From Gemmatimonadaceae bacterium (GTDB lineage: Bacteria; Gemmatimonadota; Gemmatimonadetes; Gemmatimonadales; Gemmatimonadaceae): a DNA stretch of 64,000 bases. Of the stretch, positions 26,103-35,723 are shown piece by piece (the stretch's first letter is position 1; each line of letters starts with the position of its first letter). Both the position numbers and the translations under genes were made by a program. The stretch lies in assembly GCA_037721215.1 (NCBI GenBank), contig JBBJNV010000002.1, positions 1-64,000 on the forward strand. The letters are read 5' to 3'. The notes beneath the pieces are model-generated. The model saw only the letters and a list, made by a program, of their open reading frames with translations. It made no database searches and was not told where the DNA came from.

Positions 26103-27454
26103 CTGAAGTTCTCACCGCGCCGGTGGAATTGCAGGCCGATGAGAATTCCGGCAGCTCAGTGCCGGCGTACCGCGCTGACTTCGACGCTCTGCACGCTAAC
26201 AGCGGCGGCAGCGAGCCTTCCTGGCTCACAATCCTCCGTGAGTCGGCGATGGGCGAGTTCGAGACGACTGGATTTCCGACAATGCGCGATGAAGATTGGC
26301 ACTTCACAAGTGTCGCGCCAATAGCCAGCCGCAAATTTCATCTCGCTGTGAGCGCCGGCGAGGTCAGCGTGGTGGATGTAGAAGGATTTTCGTTCGGCCA
26401 GACCGACTGGCATAATCTCGTCTTCGTCAACGGACGCTTTCGCGCCGGTCTTTCTGGCCAGACACTTCCGGAAGGTGTCACCGCCGAATCGCTTGGCGAC
26501 CTGCTGAGAGACGGAGATTCTGCGATCCTCGAACGGCACTTCGCAAAAATCGCCGCCCCGCCGAGCGGCGCCCTCACGGCGCTCAACACTGCATTCGCGT
26601 ATGATGGTGCAGTGATCCGCGTTCGCGCAGACGCCGTCGCAACAACGCCTATCCACCTGATTTTCATCACGACCGCAGGTGCGACCGGCGGAGCCACACA
26701 TCCGCATAATCTCTTATTTGCGGAGCGCCATTCCAGTGCCACCGTCATCGAGAGTTATGTCTCGCTCGGCGACAGCGAATATTTCACGAACGCTGTGACG
26801 GAAGCCTACGTTGCCGATGGTGCGCGGTTGAACCACTACAAGCTCCAACTCGAAAGCGAGAGCGCATTCCACGTCGGCACCATCCAGGTTCACCAGGCGG
26901 CGAACAGCCGTTACGAATCCTTCTCACTGGCGACCGGGGCAGCACTCTCGCGTACCAACATCTACACGAAACTCGATGGCAACGCTGCGGAATGCGTCCT
27001 GAACGGGCTTTACATGGTGAATGGCACTCAGCACGTCGATCATCAAACGAGCATCGAGCACGTCGCGCCCAATTGCCCGAGCCATGAGTTGTACAAGGGA
27101 ATTCTCGATGGCCGGTCGCACGGAGTGTTCAACGGCAAGGTGTACGTCCACCCCGAAGCGCAGAAGACGGACGGCAAGCAGAGCAACAACAACCTGCTGC
27201 TTTCAGAACACGCGCGCATCGACACAAAGCCGCAGCTCGAGATTTTTGCTGACGATGTGAAGTGTACCCACGGCGCCACTGTCGGACGGCTCGACGAAAC
27301 AGCCATGTTCTATCTGAGAAGCCGCGGGATCGGCGTGGCTCAGGCGCGCCGGCTGCTCACCTACGCTTTCGCTGCCGACGTTCTCGAAAAGATGGAGCTC
27401 GAACCGCTGAGGCTCGCGCTCGAGCGCCAGGTTCTGGCGCGCTTTACCGCATGA
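26099..27454 (+). CDS. sufD: SufD, Fe-S cluster assembly protein
   Basis: SufB paralogue in the SufBC2D scaffold, 451 aa. The N-terminal half is family-variable, with W-H-F-T-S-V near residue 66. The C-terminal half shows N-G-L-Y-M-V-N-G-T-Q-H-V-D-H-Q-T, H-G-V-F-N-G-K-V-Y-V-H and Q-S-N-N-N-L-L-L-S, followed by the H-G-A-T-V-G-R-L-D segment containing the functionally important histidine. Its GTG start overlaps sufC. Its 3' end overlaps the convergent FHA gene by 11 nt. Confidence 0.95.
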   Translation: MTEVLTAPVELQADENSGSSVPAYRADFDALHANSGGSEPSWLTILRESAMGEFETTGFPTMRDEDWHFTSVAPIASRKFHLAVSAGEVSVVDVEGFSFGQTDWHNLVFVNGRFRAGLSGQTLPEGVTAESLGDLLRDGDSAILERHFAKIAAPPSGALTALNTAFAYDGAVIRVRADAVATTPIHLIFITTAGATGGATHPHNLLFAERHSSATVIESYVSLGDSEYFTNAVTEAYVADGARLNHYKLQLESESAFHVGTIQVHQAANSRYESFSLATGAALSRTNIYTKLDGNAAECVLNGLYMVNGTQHVDHQTSIEHVAPNCPSHELYKGILDGRSHGVFNGKVYVHPEAQKTDGKQSNNNLLLSEHARIDTKPQLEIFADDVKCTHGATVGRLDETAMFYLRSRGIGVAQARRLLTYAFAADVLEKMELEPLRLALERQVLARFTA

Positions 27455-27959
27455 CCAGGAAATAGTAGGCAGCGGCAGCCAGGATAATCGCGACAACGAC
27501 CAGCATCGGAAGGGCGCTGGTCTTTTGTTTCGGTGTGAACGTTCCGCCGAGAATCGGGTTGGTTATCGTTTCGCGCCGGGTTAGAATGTCGGCGTCGTGG
27601 CCCTCCGCCGTTGGGGGATCGACCACCGATACACCAAGGGGCAGCTTCGACCGGCGAAAGGTGAACTCCACCAGACCAACATCGATGCGATCGCCGTCTG
27701 CGAGCTGGTGTGGAGCAGTAACGGCCTCACCATTGACCCGCGTTCCCGTCGCCCCCGACGTATGCAGCACATACTCGGCTCCTTCGGGTCGCAACTCGGC
27801 ATGAACCCTGGAGACCGACGGTTCGCGAATGACAATGCTGTTCTCCGCCCCCCGACCGATCGTGAACGCGGCATTGCTCAAACGGTAAGCTCTGCGCTCG
27901 AGCTCGTAAACAACGTATGCGACCGCTTTGTTAGGGTCTGATTTAACACTGCTATCCAT
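27444..27959 (-). CDS. FHA-domain protein with C-terminal membrane anchor
   Basis: A 171-aa protein with a forkhead-associated phosphothreonine-binding domain at residues about 20-100: I-G-R-G (33-36), S-V-S-R-V-H-A-E-L (48-56) and T-R-V-N-G near 72. A linker follows, then one C-terminal transmembrane helix of about 20 residues (M-L-V-V-V-A-I-I-L), leaving almost nothing outside. It is thus a tail-anchored cytosolic phosphopeptide reader, which implies Ser/Thr kinases in the genome; none is in this window. Confidence 0.88.
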   Translation of the reverse strand: MDSSVKSDPNKAVAYVVYELERRAYRLSNAAFTIGRGAENSIVIREPSVSRVHAELRPEGAEYVLHTSGATGTRVNGEAVTAPHQLADGDRIDVGLVEFTFRRSKLPLGVSVVDPPTAEGHDADILTRRETITNPILGGTFTPKQKTSALPMLVVVAIILAAAAYYFLVMR

Positions 27960-28072
27960 TGGGATCCTGTCTGCGGGTTTGCGACGCGACTCAAATATGC
28001 ACTATTCAGGCGCCACGCCGGAGCAGGCGAATGAAGTATTCACACATGCATGCCGGATTTTCGCCGCGGCGG

Positions 28073-28588
28073 TCAAGGTCTGGGAGCGTCGGACAAATGC
28101 TCCTGAATCACAACCCACCGGCCCCCGCGATTGACGAACGCCGCTGTCCATGCACCGCCGATTACATGTGGCAGATCGTGCGGATTCAGGTGCGGAATAC
28201 GATAGCTCGCCGTCATCACGGCAGCATTGGAGCCGAGTACGTCGACATGCATCGATGTCCATTCCCACTTCGGGTTCTTCATGTTTACGCCGACATACCT
28301 CCAGAACGATTCAATCTGCTTCTCCAGCGCGGCACGCGTTGTCGAGACCTGGCCGCTGCTGGTGGAATAAACCGGGCCGTGATCCGGATAGAGGCTCATC
28401 ATCCTCGGAACGGGGCCCGGCCGGCTAAGATCATATGCGTTCGTCACGAGACTACGGAGCGAATCGGCAATGGCAGTGCGCTCGGCAGGCGTGACCGTGC
28501 CGCCGCGCGGGTTCTCGCAGGCCGCCGGCGCCAGAACTGCACAGCCCGTCAGCAACGCAATTGAGCGAACAAGTCTTGGGGATTTCAT
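28073..28588 (-). CDS. Lipoprotein with NTF2-like (SnoaL/DUF4440-type) domain
   Basis: A 171-aa exported protein. The signal peptide ends in a lipobox (V-L-A-P-A-A-C). The remaining 145 residues fit the NTF2-like fold: an alpha-helix with A-I-A-D-S-L-R-S-L, a S-L-Y-P-D-H-G strand, and the C-terminal strands A-A-F-V-N-R-G-G-R-W-V-V-I-Q-E-H-L-S-D. Enzymatic or binding role unknown. ATG 28588 is chosen since the signal peptide begins there; an in-frame start 42 nt upstream exists. Confidence 0.75.
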   Translation of the reverse strand: MKSPRLVRSIALLTGCAVLAPAACENPRGGTVTPAERTAIADSLRSLVTNAYDLSRPGPVPRMMSLYPDHGPVYSTSSGQVSTTRAALEKQIESFWRYVGVNMKNPKWEWTSMHVDVLGSNAAVMTASYRIPHLNPHDLPHVIGGAWTAAFVNRGGRWVVIQEHLSDAPRP

Positions 28589-28779
28589 GGTGTTATCGCG
28601 GAAGATGACACTGTCCTCAGGTTGAGACAAACAATGTCACTATTGCAGGACGTTATCCCGGTCCACAGGTTATGTTCACGGGGAAGCTGCAATGGCTCGG
28701 CCGTTGCAGGCATCGCTTGGAGGCAGCCGTGCCGCACGCGTCAATGTGCGGAGGCAAATAAAAGGGAATCGGAGGAACC

Positions 28780-29406
28780 GTGCGGACGATCGTGAAGCTG
28801 GCATACGCTGCTGGCGCGCTGTTGATGGCAGGCTGTAGCCGTGGTGACACCGGGATGAACGACGAGCTCAGGAAAGATCTCGACCGCGCGTGGGCGTCCG
28901 ATGCAATAAACCTCGCCGGATCTGACCAGAACGTCCCGCAGCGAGTTGTTTCAGCTATCGAGCGGACCGCATTGCCTGCGCCAAGAAAGGTTGCTCCCTC
29001 GCAGCGTGTTGCCAGGTACCGGCCGGCGCGGCGAAATCCAGCGCCAGTTGAGGTGACGCAAGCAGATGTTGCCGAGGAGCTTGAAACGGCGCCCGTCGAA
29101 GTGTCGCCCGCACCTGTCGAGCCGGCTCCGGCAGCCACAGCGAGTTTGCCGAGCCCGAGGCCAAGGCCGGTTGGTGGTCCGGATGATGGTGGCGGCGACA
29201 TCGGGGGCGGGGGTATCGATCGTGGACGTGTTCTGGGCGGCATCATTACCGTCGTTTTGCAGGGCGGGGGAGTTGATGGAGACAACTGTGACGAACACAT
29301 GCAAGGCGGTCGGAGGGGGCGTGCTGGCCGGATTGGTGGCGGCATGATCGCCATTAATAACCGCATCCCTATTCAAGGTACGTTTCCGGGACGAACCCGG
29401 TTTTAA
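28780..29406 (+). CDS. Hypothetical lipoprotein, proline- and glycine-rich
   Basis: A 208-aa protein starting at GTG 28780. Lipobox L-L-M-A-G-C places the lipidated cysteine at residue 19. The mature part has a charged helical segment, a proline/alanine/valine linker (P-V-E-V-S-P-A-P-V-E-P-A-P) and a glycine-rich C-terminus (G-G-G-D-I-G-G-G-G). It is low-complexity and unlike any family I know. The next gene codes for another lipoprotein of similar build, so the two may be a tandem pair with related roles. Confidence 0.65.
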   Translation: MRTIVKLAYAAGALLMAGCSRGDTGMNDELRKDLDRAWASDAINLAGSDQNVPQRVVSAIERTALPAPRKVAPSQRVARYRPARRNPAPVEVTQADVAEELETAPVEVSPAPVEPAPAATASLPSPRPRPVGGPDDGGGDIGGGGIDRGRVLGGIITVVLQGGGVDGDNCDEHMQGGRRGRAGRIGGGMIAINNRIPIQGTFPGRTRF

Positions 29407-29487
29407 TGATTTCCTTAGCTCACGCGGCGCCCCGGTGAAATCACCGTGGCGCCGCGTGTTGCTTTCAGGCCACTTCGGTACAATAAA

Positions 29488-30438
29488 ATGAAACTGCGAA
29501 CTCATGCGGCAATGATTCTGGTTGCGGGCGCGTCACTGCTTGGCGCCTGCTCGGACAAAGGCAAATCAGGCGATGTACTGGCCAGCGACACGAGTCTCTC
29601 GCGTGATCTTGCACTCGCGAACGAAGACACGCTGGCGCAGCCTCAGCTGACGGACATGCCCGTGACCGCGGCGCCCGCCAGCGCCGAAGCTGAGAATGAT
29701 GTGCCCACAACGGTTCGTCGTCCGGGAGTGCCTTCCCGGCAGCCGGCTGGAAGTCCGGCTGGAACTATCGGACAACCGCGCGTGCAATCGCGGCGACCCG
29801 CCGCGCGTCCTCGTCAGGCACCACCTGTTACTGGTGAAGCCCCAACTGGCGAAACAGTGACCGCAAGCGGAAATGCGGTATCCTCCGGTGAACGTGGGTC
29901 CGAGCGTCCGCTGGGAGTAGTGGCTGCGGGATCGGAGCTGACTTTGTCATCGGGCCAGAGAATCTGCACGAACACCAATCGGGTTGGCGACCGGTTCACC
30001 GCCCAGCTCGCTGAGGCGGTAATGGGTGAAAACGGCGCGATCATTCCTGTTGGTGCAACGTTGGTGGGTGAGGTCTCATCGTTGAGCAAGAGCAGCGGCG
30101 ACGGTGACAAGATCGAGATTGGGCTTCGAGTGGAATCGGTGGAGTTCGGAGGGAAGACGTATCCGATCAGCTCCCAGGTCACCTACGCTCAGGTCGACAA
30201 GGTGCGGGCCGAATCGCGCGGAGACGATGCGAAGAAGGTCGCGACCGGGGCAGCGATTGGTGCGGTGCTCGGTCAGATACTCGGCGGAAAGACGAAATCG
30301 ACGGTGATCGGAGCGGCGGGCGGCGCTGCGGCGGGCGCTGTTGTGGCCGGCAGAAATGCCGATTACGATGGGTGCGTGCCCGATGGCGGCCGAATCACGG
30401 TAAGACTCACGCAGCCGCTTACCATTCAGGTCACCTGA
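29488..30438 (+). CDS. Lipoprotein with C-terminal glycine-zipper segment
   Basis: A 316-aa protein. Lipobox S-L-L-G-A-C lies near residue 20. A low-complexity P/A/R/T-rich linker (residues about 55-135) leads to a globular domain (L-S-S-G-Q-R-I-C-T-N-T-N-R-V-G-D-R-F, then V-G-A-T-L-V-G-E-V) that recalls TrbI/VirB10-like beta-barrels. Near the C-terminus the stretch G-A-A-I-G-A-V-L-G-Q-I-L-G-G followed by G-A-A-G-G-A-A-A-G-A-V-V-A-G is a glycine zipper. ATG 29488 precedes the signal peptide. A strong terminator follows 9 bp after the stop. Confidence 0.75.
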   Translation: MKLRTHAAMILVAGASLLGACSDKGKSGDVLASDTSLSRDLALANEDTLAQPQLTDMPVTAAPASAEAENDVPTTVRRPGVPSRQPAGSPAGTIGQPRVQSRRPAARPRQAPPVTGEAPTGETVTASGNAVSSGERGSERPLGVVAAGSELTLSSGQRICTNTNRVGDRFTAQLAEAVMGENGAIIPVGATLVGEVSSLSKSSGDGDKIEIGLRVESVEFGGKTYPISSQVTYAQVDKVRAESRGDDAKKVATGAAIGAVLGQILGGKTKSTVIGAAGGAAAGAVVAGRNADYDGCVPDGGRITVRLTQPLTIQVT

Positions 30439-30447
30439 AATCCGCAG

Positions 30448-30494
30448 AAATAAAAGAGCCGCCATCCCACTTGGGGATGGCGGCTCTTTTATTT
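30448..30494. terminator. Bidirectional intrinsic terminator, 21-bp perfect stem
   Basis: The arms at 30448-30468 and 30474-30494 are perfect reverse complements with a 5-base loop (ACTTG). Each arm ends in an A/T tract, giving a T-rich tail in both directions. It lies between the convergent lipoprotein gene (ends 30438) and esterase gene (ends 30500), so it can stop both. Confidence 0.95.
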
Positions 30495-30499
30495 CCTCT

Positions 30500-31735
30500 C
30501 TAGCGCTTCATCGCCGTCGAATCGCGAGCGGGAGGGCTCATCGACCTGCCCGGTGCTCCTGCCGGCGCGCCAGGTGTATTCGCTCCCATATTTCCTGACG
30601 CTGGGGTTGCGGCGCCCGTTCTGACGGCGCCGAATGCATTCTTGAGCGCATTGCCGGCCATCGTCTGCGCCTCGCGCGCTTCGTTCAGCACTGCTCCCAT
30701 GCCGAAGAATTCATGGTTTACGCCAGCGAACGTACGCTGCTCGACGGCGACACCCGCCGCGCGCAGCTTTTCAGCCAGCTCCTCTCCATCGGAACGGAGG
30801 GGATCGATCTGGGCGTTGATGATTGTCGTCGGCGGAAGACCACTGAGATCGGCCGCGACGAGGTTGATTCGCGGATCCTGGGTCTGGGAAGGATCGGCGA
30901 AGTAGTGCTTTACGAACCATGGCACCATCGCCCGGTTGAGTGGTTTTGCGTTGGCGTTCTCCGTGTACGAAGCGCTCACCGTGTCGCCGCCAGCTACCGG
31001 GTACACGGCGATGATAGCGGCTGGCAGTTTCGTGCCTTTCTGCTTTGCCGTCATCGCCGTCGCTACCGCCAGATTGCCTCCGGCGCTTTCGCCGGCGACT
31101 GCGACCTTATTGGGATCGCCCTTGATCGACGCCGCGTTCTTGATTGCCCACTGATATGCGGCATAGGCATCGTCGTGAGCCGCAGGAAACTTGTTCTCGG
31201 GTCCGAGGCGGTAGTCCACGGAGACGACAACCGCGTTCGCGCTTTTCGCGATTCCGCGAGCGCCGCCGTCATAGACTTCCTTGCTTCCGATTACCCAGCC
31301 ACCACCGTGGTAATAAACCACTACTGGAAACGGCCCGGTGCCTGCCTTCGGCGTATAGATGCGAACAGGCAGCGAGCGGCCATCGACCGAGATGTTGCGA
31401 TCGGTCGAGCCGACAGCCGGGTCGGGGGCGGTCGACTTGCCCTGAGCCTTGAGAACTGCCATCACCGCATTGGTGGGTGTGGGCTGCTTGCGCGCTTCAC
31501 CGGGGGAGAGGCTCTCGATCGGCTTCCCGCCGAGTCCGCCGAGAGTATCGAGGACCGCCTGCATTTCGGCGTTGGCCGTTGCAGGCGGCATTGCCGGCCC
31601 GTCGCTGGTACCAGGGACGGGAGGCGGGCCGGCAGCGGCAGTGGAGTCGACGCCATCGTCAGATTTTGTGCTGCAGGCGAGAGCGACGGACGCCGCTGCC
31701 GCGAGAAAAAACCTCGTGGTCATGCGTTTCAGCAT
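30500..31735 (-). CDS. Alpha/beta hydrolase (HSL-type esterase), exported lipoprotein
   Basis: A 411-aa esterase of the hormone-sensitive-lipase family. The lipobox V-A-L-A-C puts Cys21 at the mature N-terminus. The oxyanion motif H-G-G-G is at 143-146, the nucleophile Ser217 in G-E-S-A-G-G, the acid Asp311 in D-P-L-R-S-D-G-E and the base His341 in N-H-E-F-F-G. About 85 residues of linker precede and a proline/glycine tail follows the catalytic domain. GAGGAG 5 nt before ATG supports the start. Its natural substrate is unknown. Confidence 0.9.
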   Translation of the reverse strand: MLKRMTTRFFLAAAASVALACSTKSDDGVDSTAAAGPPPVPGTSDGPAMPPATANAEMQAVLDTLGGLGGKPIESLSPGEARKQPTPTNAVMAVLKAQGKSTAPDPAVGSTDRNISVDGRSLPVRIYTPKAGTGPFPVVVYYHGGGWVIGSKEVYDGGARGIAKSANAVVVSVDYRLGPENKFPAAHDDAYAAYQWAIKNAASIKGDPNKVAVAGESAGGNLAVATAMTAKQKGTKLPAAIIAVYPVAGGDTVSASYTENANAKPLNRAMVPWFVKHYFADPSQTQDPRINLVAADLSGLPPTTIINAQIDPLRSDGEELAEKLRAAGVAVEQRTFAGVNHEFFGMGAVLNEAREAQTMAGNALKNAFGAVRTGAATPASGNMGANTPGAPAGAPGRSMSPPARDSTAMKR

Positions 31736-31891
31736 TGATACTCCTCTAAATGATGTGACAGGCGGCGCAGAGCGATCCGTCGCTGTGGGCGTGCTCCGCC
31801 GCCGAGTAGGATGGAGGGTACAGACAGTGCATACAGCAGGCCGCAGGAGCGCGTCTCGAGGTGGAAGACAGGATCGGCGCCAGTCAAGATT

Positions 31892-32824
31892 TCAGAACGA
31901 TGCCGCCTCCCGGAGATGCCTGTCGTACGGAGTGGGCGCGGTTCCCGCTCGACTGCGCTGCCACCCCCGGAAAGGCTTGTTGGGCATCCAGAAGCACTCT
32001 TTGAGAGTGGAGTCGGCGAGGGCACTGCGCCAGCCGCCGCGACCCGGCGCAACGCAATCCGTTTCCCCCATAAACGGATTGGACCGGCTTCCAATGTTCT
32101 GCAGCTTCGTCCGTACTGGAAACCGTATCCTCAGACGATTGCCGTCGCAGGTATCGAACAGCCAGAAGCCGGAGTCGCAGCTCGCGCGAGTCGGATACGC
32201 GGCATGCGAGCCGCGCGCGATCCATACCACGGGCGTATTGAATCCTTCCGGACTTTCAATCCACTCGAACTGTTGCAACCCGGTGCCACGGTACCACTTG
32301 CACCGCCCATCCGAATTTCCGAGGCAGTGGGCGGACAGGAATATTCCTCGCACGTCCCACTTTTTTGCATTGTGATCGAAGTCCAGCTCCACGATGATGA
32401 ACTCCGAATCGCCCGCATGTCCTTCACACATTTCCCTCACGAGTACGCACTTTGGTCCACTCCATCCGCAGTCTACATAGTACGCCGGCAGATACGCGAT
32501 TCTGATCTGGTGAGTGTCGTTGCTTCGCTGAACCGCGTAGAGATACTCGCCGCCGGGCCGGGCGGGAGAGACGCTGCGATCGAATCCGCAGGCGGCGGGA
32601 TCGACCCAAAGCATTGGGGCAAACGCGACGGCCAGCTCATGTTCGCACCGATCGTCAAGGCCGTCCTTATCCTGATCGTCACTCCCACGCTCACACTGCG
32701 CTGGCGATAAACCAGGTGCGGTGTTCGGCGCTGCAGATTGGCGCGAGCCCTGTGATCGCAATGGCCCGCAACACAAAATGAAAACGCCTGCCAGGATAGG
32801 GAGCTTACCGGGGAGGTAGGTCAT
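31892..32824 (-). CDS. Secreted protein with calcium-binding-type repeat and Vps62/NPP1-like domain
   Basis: About 310 aa with a signal peptide (L-P-G-K-L-P-I-L-A-G-V-F-I-L-C-C). An acidic D-D-Q-D-K-D-G-L-D-D segment (about residue 50) is a thrombospondin-type-3-like Ca2+ loop. The rest, with F-A-P-M-L-W-V-D, Y-L-Y-A-V-Q-R, V-E-L-D-F-D-H and W-I-A-R-G-S-H-A-A-Y-P, resembles the layout of Vps62-related or NPP1-like secreted proteins, including the G-S-H-A-A-Y-P signature. Fourteen or so cysteines suggest disulfides. ATG 32824 is chosen because the signal peptide starts there; the frame extends to 32896. Confidence 0.7.
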   Translation of the reverse strand: MTYLPGKLPILAGVFILCCGPLRSQGSRQSAAPNTAPGLSPAQCERGSDDQDKDGLDDRCEHELAVAFAPMLWVDPAACGFDRSVSPARPGGEYLYAVQRSNDTHQIRIAYLPAYYVDCGWSGPKCVLVREMCEGHAGDSEFIIVELDFDHNAKKWDVRGIFLSAHCLGNSDGRCKWYRGTGLQQFEWIESPEGFNTPVVWIARGSHAAYPTRASCDSGFWLFDTCDGNRLRIRFPVRTKLQNIGSRSNPFMGETDCVAPGRGGWRSALADSTLKECFWMPNKPFRGWQRSRAGTAPTPYDRHLREAASF

Positions 32825-32956
32825 TCTGAGTGTCCACGGTATTCCGCATCCATTCTTAATGGTGCGGCGTTGTGGGCGGAACTGCCAGTCAGTCATGGGT
32901 CAGTTGCAATGTGGCACTCATTTATCGCGTAACAGGAGTGGGGATCGAGGACCCTT

Positions 32957-33101
32957 GCGGATCCAGGACCAAACGCCATTGACGATCTGCGACTAATTGC
33001 GGATTCCGGATGGGGCCCGTGGCCGGGTGCGCGTTCCTCTTTGTTTGTTCTCGATCCTCAGTAAGTCGTCAATCGTCGATGGCCGTTAGTCCTGGATCCG
33101 C
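32957..33101. repeat. Long inverted repeat (37-bp arms) upstream of thiC
   Basis: Arms 32957-32993 and 33065-33101 are reverse complements at 30 of 37 positions, beginning with a perfect 13-bp GCGGATCCAGGAC. The spacer is 71 bp. It sits between the divergent secreted-protein gene and the thiC promoter and resembles a degenerate MITE or a REP-like hairpin. The remaining bases from 32825 to 33138 show no gene. Confidence 0.65.
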
Positions 33102-33138
33102 ATAGCCCTCAATTCGCGGTCCTCCCCAGTCTCTCTCG

Positions 33139-33167
33139 TTGTTCACTCTTGCGCCTTGAGTTAGGAT
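33139..33167 (+). promoter_or_regulatory. Predicted sigma-70 promoter of thiC
   Basis: TTGTTC (33139-33144) and TAGGAT (33162-33167) are spaced by 17 bp. Transcription would start close to 33173, right at the beginning of the TPP riboswitch, which independently supports the call. Confidence 0.7.
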
Positions 33168-33172
33168 TGAAT

Positions 33173-34690
<1,518 letters not shown>

Positions 34691-34718
34691 CCGTACGGCC
34701 CTTCAGCAAACACAACGC

Positions 34719-34759
34719 GGGTCCGGTGGCGGGGTGTAACCCTTCCGCCGCTGGGACCC
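34719..34759 (+). terminator. Possible terminator hairpin after thiC
   Basis: GGGTCCGGTGGCGG (34719-34732) pairs with CCGCCGCTGGGACCC (34745-34759), about 13 base pairs with two G-T wobbles and one bulged G around a 12-base loop. It begins 29 bp after the thiC stop. There is no long T tract, so it would be an imperfect terminator. A second small palindrome (CCGCTGGGACCCAGCGG) overlaps its right arm. Confidence 0.45.
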
Positions 34760-35373
34760 AGCGGAGTTGCGGTAGACGAGGTGGGGTCAGCAGCTCGCGG
34801 GTCAAATACCTGCTTTCCATGCTCTTCGCTCTCGCCGGATGCCTGCCGGCAAGTGCCAGCACACCCCCGGCCGCCGTTCCTGTTCCCGCCCCGCTGAGCC
34901 AGGCCGACATCGACTATTTCGCGAATCACGAATTGATGGTACCCGTGGATGGTGTCGTGGCGGAGGCGTTGCGCGATTCGTTTAACGAAGCGCGCAGCGG
35001 CGGCAGGTATCACCGCGCAATCGACATTTTAGCGCCCCGCGAAACCCCGGTTGTGGCCGCGGCATCAGGCCGGGTGATCAAGCTTCGGCAGAACGCGGCC
35101 GGGGGAATCACTGCCTACCTCGTGGATGCTGAAGGGCGCTATATGTACTATTACGCGCATCTCGCGGGGTACTCGGATGAGATCACGGAAGGCCTCGAGG
35201 TGAAACAGGGGTTCGTGATCGGATTTGTGGGAACGAGCGGGAATGCGCCGCCGGATACTCCCCATCTTCATTTTCAGGCCATGCGACTCGCGGATGGCCA
35301 GAAGGATTGGTGGAATGGCACACCGGTTGACGTACGTCGGTTCATGACCAGGAGAGGGCAGGCACTGCAATGA
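34726..35373 (+). CDS. M23 family metallopeptidase, lipoprotein (LytM-like)
   Basis: Cell-wall endopeptidase domain at the C-terminus: H-R-A-I-D (first zinc ligands), G-R-V-I-K-L and H-L-H-F-Q near residue 190, so the catalytic set is intact. The membrane-targeting part R-V-K-Y-L-L-S-M-L-F-A-L-A-G-C is a lipobox signal. The start is unsure: GTG 34726 gives the basic N-region but lies inside the post-thiC hairpin; ATG 34819 would leave a very short signal. Its stop overlaps the next gene as ATGA, and the two are co-transcribed. Confidence 0.85.
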   Translation: MAGCNPSAAGTQRSCGRRGGVSSSRVKYLLSMLFALAGCLPASASTPPAAVPVPAPLSQADIDYFANHELMVPVDGVVAEALRDSFNEARSGGRYHRAIDILAPRETPVVAAASGRVIKLRQNAAGGITAYLVDAEGRYMYYYAHLAGYSDEITEGLEVKQGFVIGFVGTSGNAPPDTPHLHFQAMRLADGQKDWWNGTPVDVRRFMTRRGQALQ

Positions 35374-35723
35374 AAGGAAGCGAGCGTGCGGAATTAAGAG
35401 CTCAGGCGCATCATTTGAGCGCGACGGTCCATGTCGGGCAGCATGGATTGTCGCCCACGCTGATCGCATCGCTCGATGACGCATTGCGAACGCATGAGTT
35501 GGTGAAGGTGAAGCTTGGAAAGAATGCCGAGATGAAGCCCGGAGAGGCCGCTGCACAGTTGTCCGAGGCGACAGCGGCCGAGGTCATACAGGTTATTGGC
35601 CGGACGGCGACGTTCTACCGGGAAAATCCGGAATTGATCAAAAAGAAATTGGATCTTCGCGACGATGAGTCGCGGAACGAGACCGCCCCAGCTAGATCAC
35701 CGGGAAAAAGAGGTCGGCCGTGA
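35370..35723 (+). CDS. YhbY-like (CRM domain) RNA-binding protein
   Basis: A 117-aa protein whose first 95 residues are a CRM domain: L-R-A-Q-A-H-H-L, the G-Q-H-G-L-S loop, H-E-L-V-K-V-K-L-G and I-G-R-T-A-T-F-Y-R. YhbY associates with the pre-50S ribosome. A basic tail (P-G-K-R-G-R-P) is added. ATGA overlap with the M23 gene, and its stop overlaps the redoxin start as GTGA, so the three genes form one operon. Confidence 0.9.
   Translation: MKGSERAELRAQAHHLSATVHVGQHGLSPTLIASLDDALRTHELVKVKLGKNAEMKPGEAAAQLSEATAAEVIQVIGRTATFYRENPELIKKKLDLRDDESRNETAPARSPGKRGRP

Noticed and set aside
31449-32375. 308-codon plus-strand frame spanning the esterase and Vps62-like gene region
   Set aside because: Antisense to two secreted-protein genes with signal peptides; no domain of its own.
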